64,000 bases of DNA from Mycobacterium dioxanotrophicus (GTDB lineage: Bacteria > Actinomycetota > Actinomycetes > Mycobacteriales > Mycobacteriaceae): contig NZ_CP020809.1 of the NCBI RefSeq assembly GCF_002157835.1, positions 5,394,001 to 5,458,000 on the forward strand. The letters run 5' to 3'. The notes under the pieces were generated by a model. The model made no database searches. It had not been told where the DNA came from and saw nothing but the letters and a program-made list of their open reading frames with translations. A program made the translations under genes and the position numbers. Below, piece by piece: positions 37,611-46,803 of the stretch (its first letter is position 1; the number at the start of each line of letters is the position of its first letter).

Positions 37611-37760
37611 TTACTTTCCGGCGGGCGCCTTGGCTTTCCGTGCCGTGGCCGCGGTGCGGGATCTACGCCTGGCCGGCGGCCACGCGGCAGTTTCCGTGAC
37701 CGCCCCGGCTGCCTCAGCGGTGCGCGTCACAACGTCTGCGGCGGTGTTCAGGACGTTCAT
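37611..37760 (-). CDS. 49-residue Ala/Arg-rich small ORF upstream of the ATPase
   Basis: ATG 37760 to TAA 37611: MNVLNTAADVVTRTAEAAG then a proline/arginine-rich tail ending KAKAPAGK. GTGGAGC gives a ribosome site before the ATG, and the stop is eight bases before the ATPase start. The amphipathic first 25 residues resemble the N-terminal leader of CtpI proteins, so it may be a separated leader segment or a small companion protein. Homology would have to decide. Confidence 0.5.
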   Translation of the reverse strand: MNVLNTAADVVTRTAEAAGAVTETAAWPPARRRSRTAATARKAKAPAGK

Positions 37761-37869
37761 GTCAGCTCCACATCTCAAGTTCCACCGATGGTCGTCACGG
37801 ATTCACACAGAGTTGCCCGTCTGGCCGCAGCTCAATCTGGGGATGTGCTGTGTGCGTGGAGACGCAGGT

Positions 37870-40229
37870 TCACTCCGGCTGGCTGTCCCACCGGCCGGGT
37901 TCGCGTCCCGGTGGCTGGCGTGGCCGCGCCAGTAGCGGGGTGCGCCGCCGCAGCGGGACGGAAATCGGTGATTCCGTGGTCAGTTCGAGGTCACGGTTGG
38001 CATGGCGTAGTCGCAACCGCCCGTGGGTCTCGTCGCGCAAGGTGTACGTCGCGGTGTCCCGGGTGATGTCGACGGTGACCCGACAGCCCCGCCACCGCAG
38101 GCGAAACCGCAAACGCGTGATGTCCTCGGGTAGCTGCGGGTCCAGCGTGAGGATGCCCTCCCCGTCGCGTAGCCCGCCGAACCCCGCGAGAAATGCGGTC
38201 CAGGCACCGGCGAGCGACGCCATGTGCAGTCCGTCGCGCGTGTTGTGCTCCAGGTCGCGCAGGTCCATCAGAGCGGCTTCGGCCGCGTAATCATGGGCGA
38301 GCTCAAGATGGCCGACTTCGGCGCAGAGCACGGCCTGCGTACACGCTGACAACGACGAGTCCCGCGTGGTGCGCGACTCGTAGTAGTCGACGTTGCGGGC
38401 CTTCTCCTCGTCGGTGAAGCAGTGTCCCAGCCAGTGCATGGCCAGCACCAGGTCGGCCTGCTTGATCACCTGTGACGGATAAAGCCGCACATACGGCTGG
38501 CTGAGCAACAGCGGATAGGTGGTGTCGTCGGTGAACTGCCATTCGCGCAGCCGGGTGAACCCCTCACACTGTTGATGCACCTCCAGCTCCTTGTCGTAGG
38601 GCACATGGACGGTGTCGGCGGCCTCCCGCCACCTCGCCATCTCGTCGGCCGTGACTTCCGCAGCCGCGGCCAGATCGGGATGGCGCTCGCAGGCGGCCGC
38701 GGCGATACGCAAGTTCTCTGCGGCCATCAGATTGGTGAAGACGTTGTCGCGCACGACCGCTGTGTACTCGTCGGGACCGGTGACGCCGTCGATGTGCCAT
38801 TCCCCGTGGCGGTCGTAGTGTCCGAGGGAGTACCAGAGCCGAGCCGTTTCGACCAGAACGGGCAGACCGCATTCGGATTCGAGTGATCCGTCACCGGTGA
38901 CGACCCGGTAGCGCTCGAAAGCCATTGCGATGTCGGCGTTCACATGCCACGCGGCGGTCCCGGCCGGCCAGTATGCCGAGCATTCCTCACCGCCGATGGT
39001 CCGCCAGGGGAAGGTGGCCCCGGCCAGGTCCAGCTCCCGGGCGCGCTCGCGGGCGAGATTCAGGGTCGAAGCCCGCCACCGCAGCGCGTCGGCGGCGGCC
39101 TGCGGCCAGGTGTAGGTCAGCACCGGCAGCACGAAACCTTCGGTGTCCCAGAAGGCATGACCGTCATACCCCGGGCCCGTCAATCCTTTTGAGGGTATCG
39201 CCCGGCGCTCTGCGCGGGCCCCGGCCTGCAACACGTGAAAGAGCCCGAAACGCACGGCTTGCTGGCAGCGTGGATTGCCTTCGATTTCCACGTCGGCGCT
39301 GTCCCAGAAGTCGTCGAGGTACGCCCGCTGCGAGTCGAGCAGCCCTTGCCATCCAGAATAACGAGCGCCGGCGATGGCGCCCGCGACCTGATCGTGCAGG
39401 GCCGGGCGCGAGCGCAGCCTGGACCAGCCGTAGGCGAGGAATTTGACGATGCGCAGCCGTTGACCCGCCCGCAGCCCACAGATCACGGTGGTGCGAGCCA
39501 GGTCTGCGGTGGTCTCGGTGGACACGTCGACCCTGCCGGGAACCTCGATGACATGATCCATGGCCGCAGCCATGGTCAATTCGCTTGAGCGGGTGCGGTG
39601 CATCAACAGCGCCTGCTGGCCGCGGCCTTCGTGGGTGATCGACTTCAGGGGATGGCTGAGCACCGCCGCGGCCCGCGGATCCGGTATGTGATCGGCTGGT
39701 CCTCATTGGCAACGAGTTCGGATTGCACTGTGATACGCGCAAATTCATCGACCGGTTCGATGCAGAACTCGATCGCGGCAACGCTGCGATGCTGCAGGGA
39801 CACGAGCCTGGTCCACTGCATGAGTACCTGCTTGCCTGCCGGCGAACACCAGCGCGCCCGTCGTGTCAACGTACCCGCCCGGAAATCCAAGGTTCGTTGG
39901 TGTTCGAGCAGTTCGCCGTAGCGGACGTCGAACGGTTCGTCGTCGACCAGCAGCCGCAGCACCTTTCCGTTGGTCACGTTGATCAGTGACTGGCCTTCTT
40001 CCGGATAGCCGTAGCCGGCTTCGGCATACGGCAGCGGGCGCAGTTCGAAGAACGAATTCAGGTAGGTGCCGGGAAGCCCGTGCGGCTCCCCTTCGTCGAG
40101 ATTTCCGCGAAACCCGATGTGCCCGTTGGACAGGGCGAACACCGATTCGGTCTGCGCGATGAGATTCAACTGGAGTTGGGTCTCGCACAGCTGCCAGGGC
40201 TCGACCGGAAAAGCAGTGTCGGTGATCAT
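37870..40229 (-). pseudogene. GH65 glycoside phosphorylase, split by a one-base frameshift
   Basis: Two frames together encode a family GH65 enzyme (kojibiose/maltose/trehalose phosphorylase type). The first (ATG 40229 to stop 39645) gives the N-terminal domain from FPVEPWQLCETQLQLNL to VQSELVANEDQP, then drifts. The second resumes with DPRAAAVLSHPLKS and runs to 37870; it carries the catalytic acid region HIDGVTGPDEYT. Adding one base between about 39678 and 39703 gives 786 residues, the size I recall for M. tuberculosis Rv3401. It overlaps the phosphoglucomutase gene by four bases. Confidence 0.8.
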
Positions 40230-40975
40230 TGCGCCACCAGCAACTCGGCCAGATCACGCACGACGACATCGGCACCGTTGCTGCGCAATTCAGCTGCGGA
40301 CCCGGTCCGGTCCACCCCGACCACGCAACCGAAGTTTCCGGCCCGGCCCGCCTGTACACCGGCCACCGCGTCCTCGAACACCGCGGCCTGCGCCGGCGTC
40401 ACACCGAGTTGCCGGGCCGCATACAGATATGAATCCGGTGCCGGCTTGCCCAGCAGATGCTGCTCGCCCACCGTGATGCCATCGACCCGGCAGGCCACGT
40501 ACGTGCTGATACCGGTGATGTCGAGTACCTCGCGGGTGTTCATGCTCGACGAGACGACCGCGATCTCTAGCCCGGCCTCCCGCACCGCCTGGAGATAACG
40601 CCGGGAGCCCTCGAAAGCGGTGACGCCGTCGCGATGCAGGAACTGCCGGAACAGCGCGTTCTTCCGCGCGGCCAAACCGTGCACGGTGTCGGCGTCGGCG
40701 CTGTCGTCCGCATCGCCTTCGGGCAGTTCGATGCCCCGGCTGGCCAAAAAGTCGCGTACGCCGTCTTCGCGGGTACGCCCATCGACGTACCGGAGGTAAT
40801 CGTGTTCGCTGAACGCGAGACCGTCGCCATGTCGGCGCAGATATTCGTCGAACATCGATTTCCACGCCCGCTCGTGGATGCTCGCCGTCTCGGTGAGCAC
40901 ACCGTCCAGGTCGAACAGGCAGGCGCGCACGCGTTCAGGCAGTCCGAGGTGTCGCGGCTTGTGTTCGGCAGCCAT
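40226..40975 (-). CDS. Beta-phosphoglucomutase-family HAD phosphatase
   Basis: A 249-residue HAD enzyme: nucleophile [12 protein letters not shown] (Asp about residue 21), [11 protein letters not shown], and [16 protein letters not shown] with [14 protein letters not shown]. It is homologous to Rv3400. With a GH65 phosphorylase it would convert beta-glucose-1-phosphate, released from a disaccharide, to glucose-6-phosphate. It lies first in that pair and overlaps the GH65 gene. The partner is broken here, so the pathway may not work. Confidence 0.88.
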   Translation of the reverse strand: MAAEHKPRHLGLPERVRACLFDLDGVLTETASIHERAWKSMFDEYLRRHGDGLAFSEHDYLRYVDGRTREDGVRDFLASRGIELPEGDADDSADADTVHGLAARKNALFRQFLHRDGVTAFEGSRRYLQAVREAGLEIAVVSSSMNTREVLDITGISTYVACRVDGITVGEQHLLGKPAPDSYLYAARQLGVTPAQAAVFEDAVAGVQAGRAGNFGCVVGVDRTGSAAELRSNGADVVVRDLAELLVAQ

Positions 40976-40985
40976 ACCTGCCGGT

Positions 40986-41010
40986 TACCCCGTTTGCCGG
41001 CTTCCTCAAC
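40986..41010 (-). promoter_or_regulatory. Possible SigF promoter of the phosphoglucomutase-GH65 pair
   Basis: Minus-strand GTTG (41007-41010), 16-base spacer, GGGTA (40986-40990): one mismatch in the -35, ten bases before ATG 40975. Confidence 0.6.
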
Positions 41011-41049
41011 GCGCCACGTCCGCCAGGCGACGTGCGAACCGGACCGACC

Positions 41050-41814
41050 TCACGTGCGGGCAATATCTGCCACCAGCGCGCGATGATCCGAAATCGGCAT
41101 CTGCGGAGCATCGGAGGTGCGGGCATACAGTCGTCGATCGTCGGTGAGGATGTGGTCGAGCTGGCGCGTCGGCTCCGGTGCAGGGAACGTGGCCCCGTGA
41201 GCCAATGGCCTCATGCCGGACCAGCGATGCGCGGCGGGGGCCAGCAGGTTGAGGTCACCGGCGAGGATCCGCGGGCCTGGGAAACCCGCCAGATCGTGGA
41301 CCAGCCGGCGTAACTGCAGCCGGTTCCACCCGGGGACGAAGGACAGATGGGTCGACGCGACGGTGATCGCACCGAGCGGAGTCTCGATCCGGGCGACGAC
41401 GGCCGTGCGCGGCTCTTCATGGACCATGAGCACGCGCCTGGGTCCCGGCAGGTACATCGGGAACCGCACCGGGATACGCGGCAGCCGCAGTACCTGCCAG
41501 CTGCTCACCGGGTACCGGGACAACAGCGCGATGCCATACGCCGCGGTACCGGGCTGTTCCCGTCCGGTGGCGGCCATCCACGTCGCTCCGGGTGTGCCGG
41601 AGATCGCGGCCACGAACCGGTGTTCGGCGGCTCCCATCGCCTCGGCCGCCACCGCCGTGAGATCGGCCCGTCCCGACCGCTCCTGGTCCCGGTCCACCTC
41701 CTGCAGCGCCAGCACATCGGGCTCCAAGGTGGTCACACACGACCGCAGTCGGTCCATATGCACACCGTCATCGACGGTGCGGCCGTGCAGGATGTTGAAG
41801 GTAGCCAGTCGCAT
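41050..41814 (-). CDS. Endonuclease/exonuclease/phosphatase-family hydrolase
   Basis: A 254-residue EEP-fold protein: MRLATFNILHGR, LALQEVDRDQ (metal-binding Glu), ASTHLSFVPGWN, LAGDLNLLAP and the terminal ISDHRALVADI (catalytic His). Members cleave DNA, phospholipid heads or inositol phosphates with magnesium. No signal peptide is seen. A GGGTA at 41825-41829 lies ten bases before ATG 41814, but its -35 fits poorly. Confidence 0.88.
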   Translation of the reverse strand: MRLATFNILHGRTVDDGVHMDRLRSCVTTLEPDVLALQEVDRDQERSGRADLTAVAAEAMGAAEHRFVAAISGTPGATWMAATGREQPGTAAYGIALLSRYPVSSWQVLRLPRIPVRFPMYLPGPRRVLMVHEEPRTAVVARIETPLGAITVASTHLSFVPGWNRLQLRRLVHDLAGFPGPRILAGDLNLLAPAAHRWSGMRPLAHGATFPAPEPTRQLDHILTDDRRLYARTSDAPQMPISDHRALVADIART

Positions 41815-41867
41815 GATCTCGGCGTACCCGTTGTGGGCCCGTGCTTCACGACCCACGACTGAATTCC

Positions 41868-41892
41868 GATTGCGGTGCCGATGTCTTGGGTA
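41868..41892 (+). promoter_or_regulatory. Possible SigF promoter of the nucleotidyltransferase gene
   Basis: GATT (41868-41871), 16-base spacer, GGGTA (41888-41892): one mismatch in the -35, ten bases before ATG 41903. Confidence 0.55.
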
Positions 41893-41902
41893 TCAAGCCT
41901 GC

Positions 41903-42466
41903 ATGGATGCGATCGACCACATCGCCCGGCGCGAGCGGCTGCGGACGGCGATGAAGACGTCGGCGGCCGCGCTGCGGGACCACGGCCCGTCTTTCGCACT
42001 GGCGGGCAGCTACGCGCTGTGGGTCTACGGGGCCCCGGAACCGGACCACGATGTCGATCTGATGGTCGCCCAAGCCGACGCGCAGTCCGCGGCGCTCACG
42101 CTGGCCGCCGCGGGATTCGTCATCGAACAGCCGCCCGAGGATTGGTTGTTCAAAGCCCGCGTCGGCGATGTGGTGGTCGATGTACTGCACCACGTCAACG
42201 GAGTGGCCGTCGAGCCGGCGATTCTGCAGGCCGCCGAGTACCGCGATGTGCTCGCGGTCCGCATGCCGGTCCTGCCACCGACCACCGTCATGATTCAGAA
42301 ACTGCGGGCCCTCGAGGAACACCGATGCGATTTCACATCGCTGCTGCCGGCTGTGCGGGCCACGCGAGAGGTGTTGGACTGGGATCGCATTCGCAAGGAG
42401 ACCGCGGACAACGACTACGCCGTCGCGTTTCTTGTGCTGACCGAACGACTCGGCCTGACCGTGTGA
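41903..42466 (+). CDS. Nucleotidyltransferase-fold protein
   Basis: A 187-residue protein with a MNT-like nucleotidyltransferase signature: SFALAGSYALWVYGAPEPDHDVDL (glycine-serine helix and two metal-binding Asp), then VVVDVLHHV. This matches antitoxin/AbiEii-like or aminoglycoside-type transferases broadly. No toxin partner is adjacent (both neighbours are on the other strand), so a toxin-antitoxin role is not supported. Divergent from the EEP gene. Confidence 0.75.
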   Translation: MDAIDHIARRERLRTAMKTSAAALRDHGPSFALAGSYALWVYGAPEPDHDVDLMVAQADAQSAALTLAAAGFVIEQPPEDWLFKARVGDVVVDVLHHVNGVAVEPAILQAAEYRDVLAVRMPVLPPTTVMIQKLRALEEHRCDFTSLLPAVRATREVLDWDRIRKETADNDYAVAFLVLTERLGLTV

Positions 42467-42473
42467 GCGGCAG

Positions 42474-42989
42474 TCACGGCGTCGGCGGTTGCACTTCGCC
42501 TGTTCTCATGAAAAGCGGTAGCGCCAGCCAGAACAACGCGAACAACATCAACGCGACGGCACCGGCGATCAAGGCGACCGCGGTACCGGCCACCGAATCG
42601 AAGACGATCACCGTGACACCCACGAGCGCCACCCCGAGCAGAATCAGTCCTGTATACGCGCACCGGTGCGCCGCGGCCACGAGAACTGCCAGCCGGTGCC
42701 GGCGGAACAACAACCGGTGCATACCGACCGGCGCGATCAACAGCACCGTGGCCGCGACCGACGCGCCCACCGTTGCCAGATAGACAATCCGCATCCGCTC
42801 GTCGAGCACTCCGAATCGCTGCTGGAAAGGCAGGGTCAGCAAGAATCCCGTCAACAGCTGCACACCGGTCTGGGTAACTCTCAGTTCCTGCAGCAGACTG
42901 GCCCAATTACGGTCCAGGCGTTCGGTTTCCGTCTCGTTTCGTTGCCGGGTGTCCCACCGCTGGTCCTCCTCCGGGTGATCGACGTCCAT
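42474..42989 (-). CDS. DUF6328-type membrane protein
   Basis: A 171-residue protein with four membrane helices (about residues 42-60, 70-90, 105-130, 135-160) behind a charged N-terminus. The stretch RWDTRQRNETETERLDRNW and QELRVTQTGVQLLTGFLLTLPF is the DUF6328 pattern. Function unknown. It is 30 bases downstream of the ferritin-like gene in the same leftward unit. Confidence 0.8.
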   Translation of the reverse strand: MDVDHPEEDQRWDTRQRNETETERLDRNWASLLQELRVTQTGVQLLTGFLLTLPFQQRFGVLDERMRIVYLATVGASVAATVLLIAPVGMHRLLFRRHRLAVLVAAAHRCAYTGLILLGVALVGVTVIVFDSVAGTAVALIAGAVALMLFALFWLALPLFMRTGEVQPPTP

Positions 42990-43019
42990 GATCTCACCGT
43001 GCGCCGCCGCTGTTGTCCG

Positions 43020-43574
43020 CTAGTTGCCCAGCAGATCGTTGAGGTCGTCGGCGTGCTCCTCTTCTTGTTCCAGAATTTTCTCCATCAGGCGTCGGGTGGT
43101 GGGGTCGGCATCTCCGATCCACCGGATGATCTCCTGATAGCTGGTGATGACGATCCGCTCCGCGACCAGATTCTCCTGCAGCATCCGGTTGAGGTCGGCA
43201 TCTTCGACCGTCACATATTCGGTGTGGCTGCGTTGGGCCAGGGTGGTCGGGTCAAAGTCGGGTTCACCGCCGAGCTGGCTGACCCGCTCGGCGGCCCACT
43301 TTCCGTGCTGCAGCTCCTCGGCGGCATGTTCGGTGAACTCCGCGGCCACCTGGGCCCGATCGATCCCGGTCGCGGCGATCGCATGCTGGGTGTAGCGCAG
43401 GTAGCACACCACCTCCGTGGCGACGACCTCGTTGAGCACGTCGATCAGCCGCTTGACGTCGATGGTGTTCCCACTGGTGACCGCTCCGGCGTCCATGTGT
43501 TTACGGGCGTCGTCACGGATGGCGGTCACGTCGATCTCGAACTGGTTGTCCGTCCTGCTGGTTTTGGTCGGCAC
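43020..43574 (-). CDS. Ferritin-like (bacterioferritin/Dps-type) protein
   Basis: A 184-residue four-helix ferritin-like protein. Ferroxidase-type ligands are visible: Glu in VVATEVVCYLRYTQH, EHAAEELQHGKWAAER, and Glu/His in ILEQEEEHADDL. It may store iron or remove peroxide. GTG 43574 is chosen because AAAGGAAA lies just upstream and the domain starts soon after. It is the third gene of a leftward unit (thiamine-diphosphate enzyme, SDR, ferritin-like, DUF6328) with a SigF-like promoter at 46499-46522. Confidence 0.85.
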   Translation of the reverse strand: MPTKTSRTDNQFEIDVTAIRDDARKHMDAGAVTSGNTIDVKRLIDVLNEVVATEVVCYLRYTQHAIAATGIDRAQVAAEFTEHAAEELQHGKWAAERVSQLGGEPDFDPTTLAQRSHTEYVTVEDADLNRMLQENLVAERIVITSYQEIIRWIGDADPTTRRLMEKILEQEEEHADDLNDLLGN

Positions 43575-43606
43575 CGGATTTCCTTTCTGTACGGGCGCTT
43601 TGGTCG

Positions 43607-44668
43607 TCACATATGGCGTAGTCGGGTTCGCGCGGCGCCGCCGGCGATGATGGCGGCCGTGCCTGCGGCAGCGGCGGCAGTGAGGCCTCGCGCATGACTG
43701 CGCAGCCACCATGTCGGGCTGCGGTCGTGGGCCTCGTCGTCGAAGATGCCGTGCGCACCACGGTCGGTACCGGGGTGTTCATCCAGCGGGACGAAGAGAT
43801 TACCCGCCTCATGTCCGATGTCGGGAGCCGTCTGTTGTGAATCGACGCCGGTACGGCCCAGATAACGGTCCAGCACCGCCGGAACGGCGCGCTGCCCCAG
43901 CAGGGTGAGCACAGTGCTTCCGCCGACCCAATACTGTTTACGCGTAGGGTGTTCGGCGGCATAGCGTACGGCCCGTGCCGCCACCTCGGGTTGGTAGACG
44001 GGCGCAACAGGACGCGGCTGCCGCGCCAGGCGCGAACGTACCCACGAGAACTGCGGTGTATTGACACCCGGCATCCGCACCACGGTGACGTGGACACCAC
44101 TGTGATCGTGGAGCAGCTCGGTGCGCAGCGATTCGCTGAACCCGTCGATGCCGTGTTTGGCCCCGCAATAGGCGGACTGCAGCGGGATGGCCCGCTTGGC
44201 CAGGGCCGAACCGATCTGGACGATCGTGCCACGGTCTCGCGGCCTCATCCGCTTGAGCGCTGCCATCGTTCCGTGTACGGCTCCGAGATAGGTGACCTCG
44301 GTGGCGCGGCGAAACTCCTCCGCAGTGATTTCACGGAACGGTGCGAAAATCGTCGCAAAGGCCCCGTTGACCCAGATGTCGATCGGACCGAGCTCCTTCT
44401 CGATCATGTCGGCGGCCCGGTCCACCGCGGCGTAATCGGAGACGTCGGTAGGTACGACGAGCGCTGTGCCACCGAGCTTTTCGACCTCCTCTGCGCCTGC
44501 CTGAAGACCGGCCCGACCACGTGCGATCATCCCGATGCGGGCACCGGCAGCGGCGTACTCACGCACGACCGCACGCCCGATTCCAGCGCTGGCGCCCGTC
44601 ACGACCACAGTGGGCCGCGAGTCGTCACCGATGGTGTCCGACTGCTCTGCCGGTGCGTTGCTGTTCAT
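43607..44668 (-). CDS. Short-chain dehydrogenase/reductase with C-terminal membrane tail
   Basis: A 353-residue SDR: TGASAGIGRAVVREYAAAGA cofactor loop, WVNGAFATIF, and the catalytic Ser...YxxxK in SALAKRAIPLQSAYCGAKHG. After the usual 250-residue domain it has about 100 more, ending in a hydrophobic segment (LTAAAAAGTAAIIAGGAA), probably a membrane anchor. Substrate unknown. It starts 10 bases after the thiamine-diphosphate gene stop, in the same operon. Confidence 0.88.
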   Translation of the reverse strand: MNSNAPAEQSDTIGDDSRPTVVVTGASAGIGRAVVREYAAAGARIGMIARGRAGLQAGAEEVEKLGGTALVVPTDVSDYAAVDRAADMIEKELGPIDIWVNGAFATIFAPFREITAEEFRRATEVTYLGAVHGTMAALKRMRPRDRGTIVQIGSALAKRAIPLQSAYCGAKHGIDGFSESLRTELLHDHSGVHVTVVRMPGVNTPQFSWVRSRLARQPRPVAPVYQPEVAARAVRYAAEHPTRKQYWVGGSTVLTLLGQRAVPAVLDRYLGRTGVDSQQTAPDIGHEAGNLFVPLDEHPGTDRGAHGIFDDEAHDRSPTWWLRSHARGLTAAAAAGTAAIIAGGAARTRLRHM

Positions 44669-44678
44669 CTCGTTGTCC

Positions 44679-46463
44679 CTAGTGTGGAATCAGCTCCTGG
44701 GCCTTGGTTTTGGCCCCCTGGTACACCAGGTGCCAGCCGTTGGGGTCACCCTTGAGCACAGCGGACACCATGTCCTTGATCTGCTCGTAGGTGGCATGCG
44801 GCGGAATCGGCGGCACTTCGGGGTCGCAGTGGACGTCCAGCACGGTCGGCACGTCGCTCGACAAGGCCTGGTCCCAGGCCGCCCCGACTGAATCCCCATC
44901 TGTCACCGCAACACCGTTCAACCCCATGGTGCACGCGATGTCTGCGTACGAAACATCGGGAAGAGATTGAGAGTCAACGAATTTCGGAGAGCCACCCATG
45001 GCGCGCAATTCCCAGGTGACCTGGTTGAGGTCGTTGTTGTGGAACACGCAGACCACCAGCCGCGGGTCGGACCACTCCGACCGGTAGCGCAGGATCGTGA
45101 GAAGTTCGGCCATGCCGTTCATCTGCATGGCGCCGTCACCGACCAGCGCGATCACCGGCCGGTCCGGATGCGCGAACTTCGCCCCGATCGCATACGGCAC
45201 ACCCGGGCCCATCGTCGCCAACGTCCCCGACAGCGATCCCCTCATTCCGTCCCGGAACTTCAGGCAGCGGGCATACCAGTTGGTCGACGACCCCGAGTCG
45301 GCGGTCACGATGGCGTTGTCCGGCAACCGCTCTGAGAGTTCCCACGCGATGCGCATGGGGTTCACCGGCTTGGCCGAAAGCATGCTCTGGCGCTCCAGGG
45401 TTTCCCACCACCGGGCCACACCACGTTCGATACCCTCCCGCCACGACCTGTCCTGCTTCGGTTCGACCAGCGGAAGCAATGCCCTCAGTGCGCTTTCGGC
45501 ATCGGCGACGATGTTCACCTCGGTGGGATAACGCATGCCGATCGCCGCGCCGTCGATGTCGATCTGGATGGCGCGGGCCTGGCCGAAATCCGGAAGGAAC
45601 TGGCTGTAGGGGAAATTCGAGCCGATGATCACCAGCGTGTCGCACTCGCGCATCATCTCGTAGCTGGGTCGGGTACCGAGCAACCCGATCGATCCGGTGA
45701 CATAGGGCAGGTCATCGGACAGCACGTCCTTGCCGAGCAGCGCCTTTGCCACCCCCGCGCCGGTGAGCTCGGCGAGCTCGCGTACCTGCGCCGCGGCCGA
45801 CCGCGCGCCCTGGCCGATCAGGATGGCCACCCGCGACCCCGCGTTGAGTATGTCTGCGGCCCTGCGAATCTGGTCGCTCTGCGGATCCACCACGGGACGC
45901 ACATACATCGCGTCGCTCGACGGGACCTGCTTGAACTCGTGGCCGGGCGCCGAATACGGCTGCTCCTGCAGATCCGACGGGATCACGAGGGCCGTGGGTG
46001 CGCGCCGCGCCAGCGCTGTACGAATGGCCCGATCCAAGGCATTCGGCAGCTGACTGGCGACGTTGACCTCCACCAGGTAATCGCTGGCGACGTCCTTGTA
46101 CAAACTTTGAAGGTCGACCTCTTGCTGGTAACTACCGCCCATGGCGCTGCGGGCGGTCTGACCGACGATGGCCACGACGGGGACCCAGTCGAGCTTGGCG
46201 TCGTAGAGCCCGTTGAGCAGGTGAATGGCGCCGGGCCCCGAGGTCGCCATACACACGCCGACATCGCCGGTGAACTTCGCATAGCCCGTTGCCTCGAACG
46301 CCGCCATCTCTTCGTGCCTGGCCTGGACGAACTGCGGGGCATCCTTGGCCCGGCCGAACGCCGCCACGATCCCGTTGATCCCGTCACCCGGATAGGCAAA
46401 GACGTGCTTGATGCCCCAATCCCGCAGTCGTTCGATCAAGTAGTCACCGACGCTCGTCGTCAT
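44679..46463 (-). CDS. Thiamine-diphosphate-requiring enzyme (pyruvate oxidase-like)
   Basis: A 594-residue ThDP enzyme of the acetolactate-synthase/pyruvate-oxidase superfamily. Visible: the activating Glu in VQARHEEMAAFEA, SGPGAIHLLNGLYDA, and the ThDP motif GDGAMQMNGMAELL through NNDLNQVTWE. PoxB-type enzymes convert pyruvate to acetate and carbon dioxide with FAD or quinone; acetolactate synthase is less likely since no small subunit gene is adjacent. ATG 46463 is the domain start. First gene of the SigF-type operon. Confidence 0.9.
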   Translation of the reverse strand: MTTSVGDYLIERLRDWGIKHVFAYPGDGINGIVAAFGRAKDAPQFVQARHEEMAAFEATGYAKFTGDVGVCMATSGPGAIHLLNGLYDAKLDWVPVVAIVGQTARSAMGGSYQQEVDLQSLYKDVASDYLVEVNVASQLPNALDRAIRTALARRAPTALVIPSDLQEQPYSAPGHEFKQVPSSDAMYVRPVVDPQSDQIRRAADILNAGSRVAILIGQGARSAAAQVRELAELTGAGVAKALLGKDVLSDDLPYVTGSIGLLGTRPSYEMMRECDTLVIIGSNFPYSQFLPDFGQARAIQIDIDGAAIGMRYPTEVNIVADAESALRALLPLVEPKQDRSWREGIERGVARWWETLERQSMLSAKPVNPMRIAWELSERLPDNAIVTADSGSSTNWYARCLKFRDGMRGSLSGTLATMGPGVPYAIGAKFAHPDRPVIALVGDGAMQMNGMAELLTILRYRSEWSDPRLVVCVFHNNDLNQVTWELRAMGGSPKFVDSQSLPDVSYADIACTMGLNGVAVTDGDSVGAAWDQALSSDVPTVLDVHCDPEVPPIPPHATYEQIKDMVSAVLKGDPNGWHLVYQGAKTKAQELIPH

Positions 46464-46498
46464 GCCGCCTCCTGGTCTGTCGCGCTCCGTTCGCCGAG

Positions 46499-46522
46499 TA
46501 CCCGCCTGCCTGCAGGAGTAAC
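46499..46522 (-). promoter_or_regulatory. SigF-type promoter of the ThDP-SDR-ferritin operon
   Basis: Minus-strand GTTA (46519-46522), 15-base spacer, GGGTA (46499-46503): one mismatch in the -35; the preceding G also agrees with a GGTT consensus. It is 35 bases before ATG 46463. Confidence 0.6.
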
Positions 46523-46550
46523 CGCCGCAACCGCTGGGTAATCCGCAGAC

Positions 46551-46775
46551 ATGACTGCTGACGGCGCGGTTGAGACGGTCCTTCCTGACGAGGTCAGAGA
46601 AGGCGATGTCATCAGGGATCCGGCAGCCGCCCGGTGGTTCACCGTGAACGAGATCCAGGTGGTTGCCGGCGAGGGCGCCGGCGTGTTCAGCTTCTACGAC
46701 AAGAGCCCCGACGACGCGGTGACCGTGGCAGGCGACGAGCGGCTGACGCGACGCAGGTCGCCGCCAGGCGTTTGA
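46551..46775 (+). CDS. Small hypothetical protein
   Basis: A 74-residue soluble protein: PDEVREGDVIRDPAAARWFTVNEI then GAGVFSFYDKSPDDAVTV, a beta-rich SH3-like or barrel pattern. Function unknown. GGGTA at 46536-46540 lies ten bases before its ATG, but no -35 is convincing. It is 28 bases upstream of the flavodoxin-like gene, whose own SigF promoter overlaps its last bases. Confidence 0.65.
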   Translation: MTADGAVETVLPDEVREGDVIRDPAAARWFTVNEIQVVAGEGAGVFSFYDKSPDDAVTVAGDERLTRRRSPPGV

Positions 46776-46793
46776 TGCAATCGCCTCCGGGTA
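46770..46793 (+). promoter_or_regulatory. SigF promoter of the flavodoxin-like gene
   Basis: GTTT (46770-46773), 15-base spacer, GGGTA (46789-46793): perfect match, ten bases before ATG 46804. The -35 overlaps the stop region of the preceding small gene. Confidence 0.85.
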
Positions 46794-46803
46794 CGTCAGC
46801 GCC

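Noticed and set aside
39645..39653. Slippery CCCC-TGA at the end of the first GH65 frame as a programmed -1 frameshift
   Set aside because: A slip there would insert about 20 non-homologous residues, whereas a one-base deletion upstream restores the conserved protein exactly.
41903..42466. Nucleotidyltransferase as the antitoxin of a toxin-antitoxin pair
   Set aside because: No partner gene lies on the same strand beside it; both neighbours are unrelated genes on the other strand.
46515..46540. SigF promoter for the small gene at 46551
   Set aside because: GGGTA is ten bases before the ATG, but nothing like GTTT occurs 15 or 16 bases upstream.
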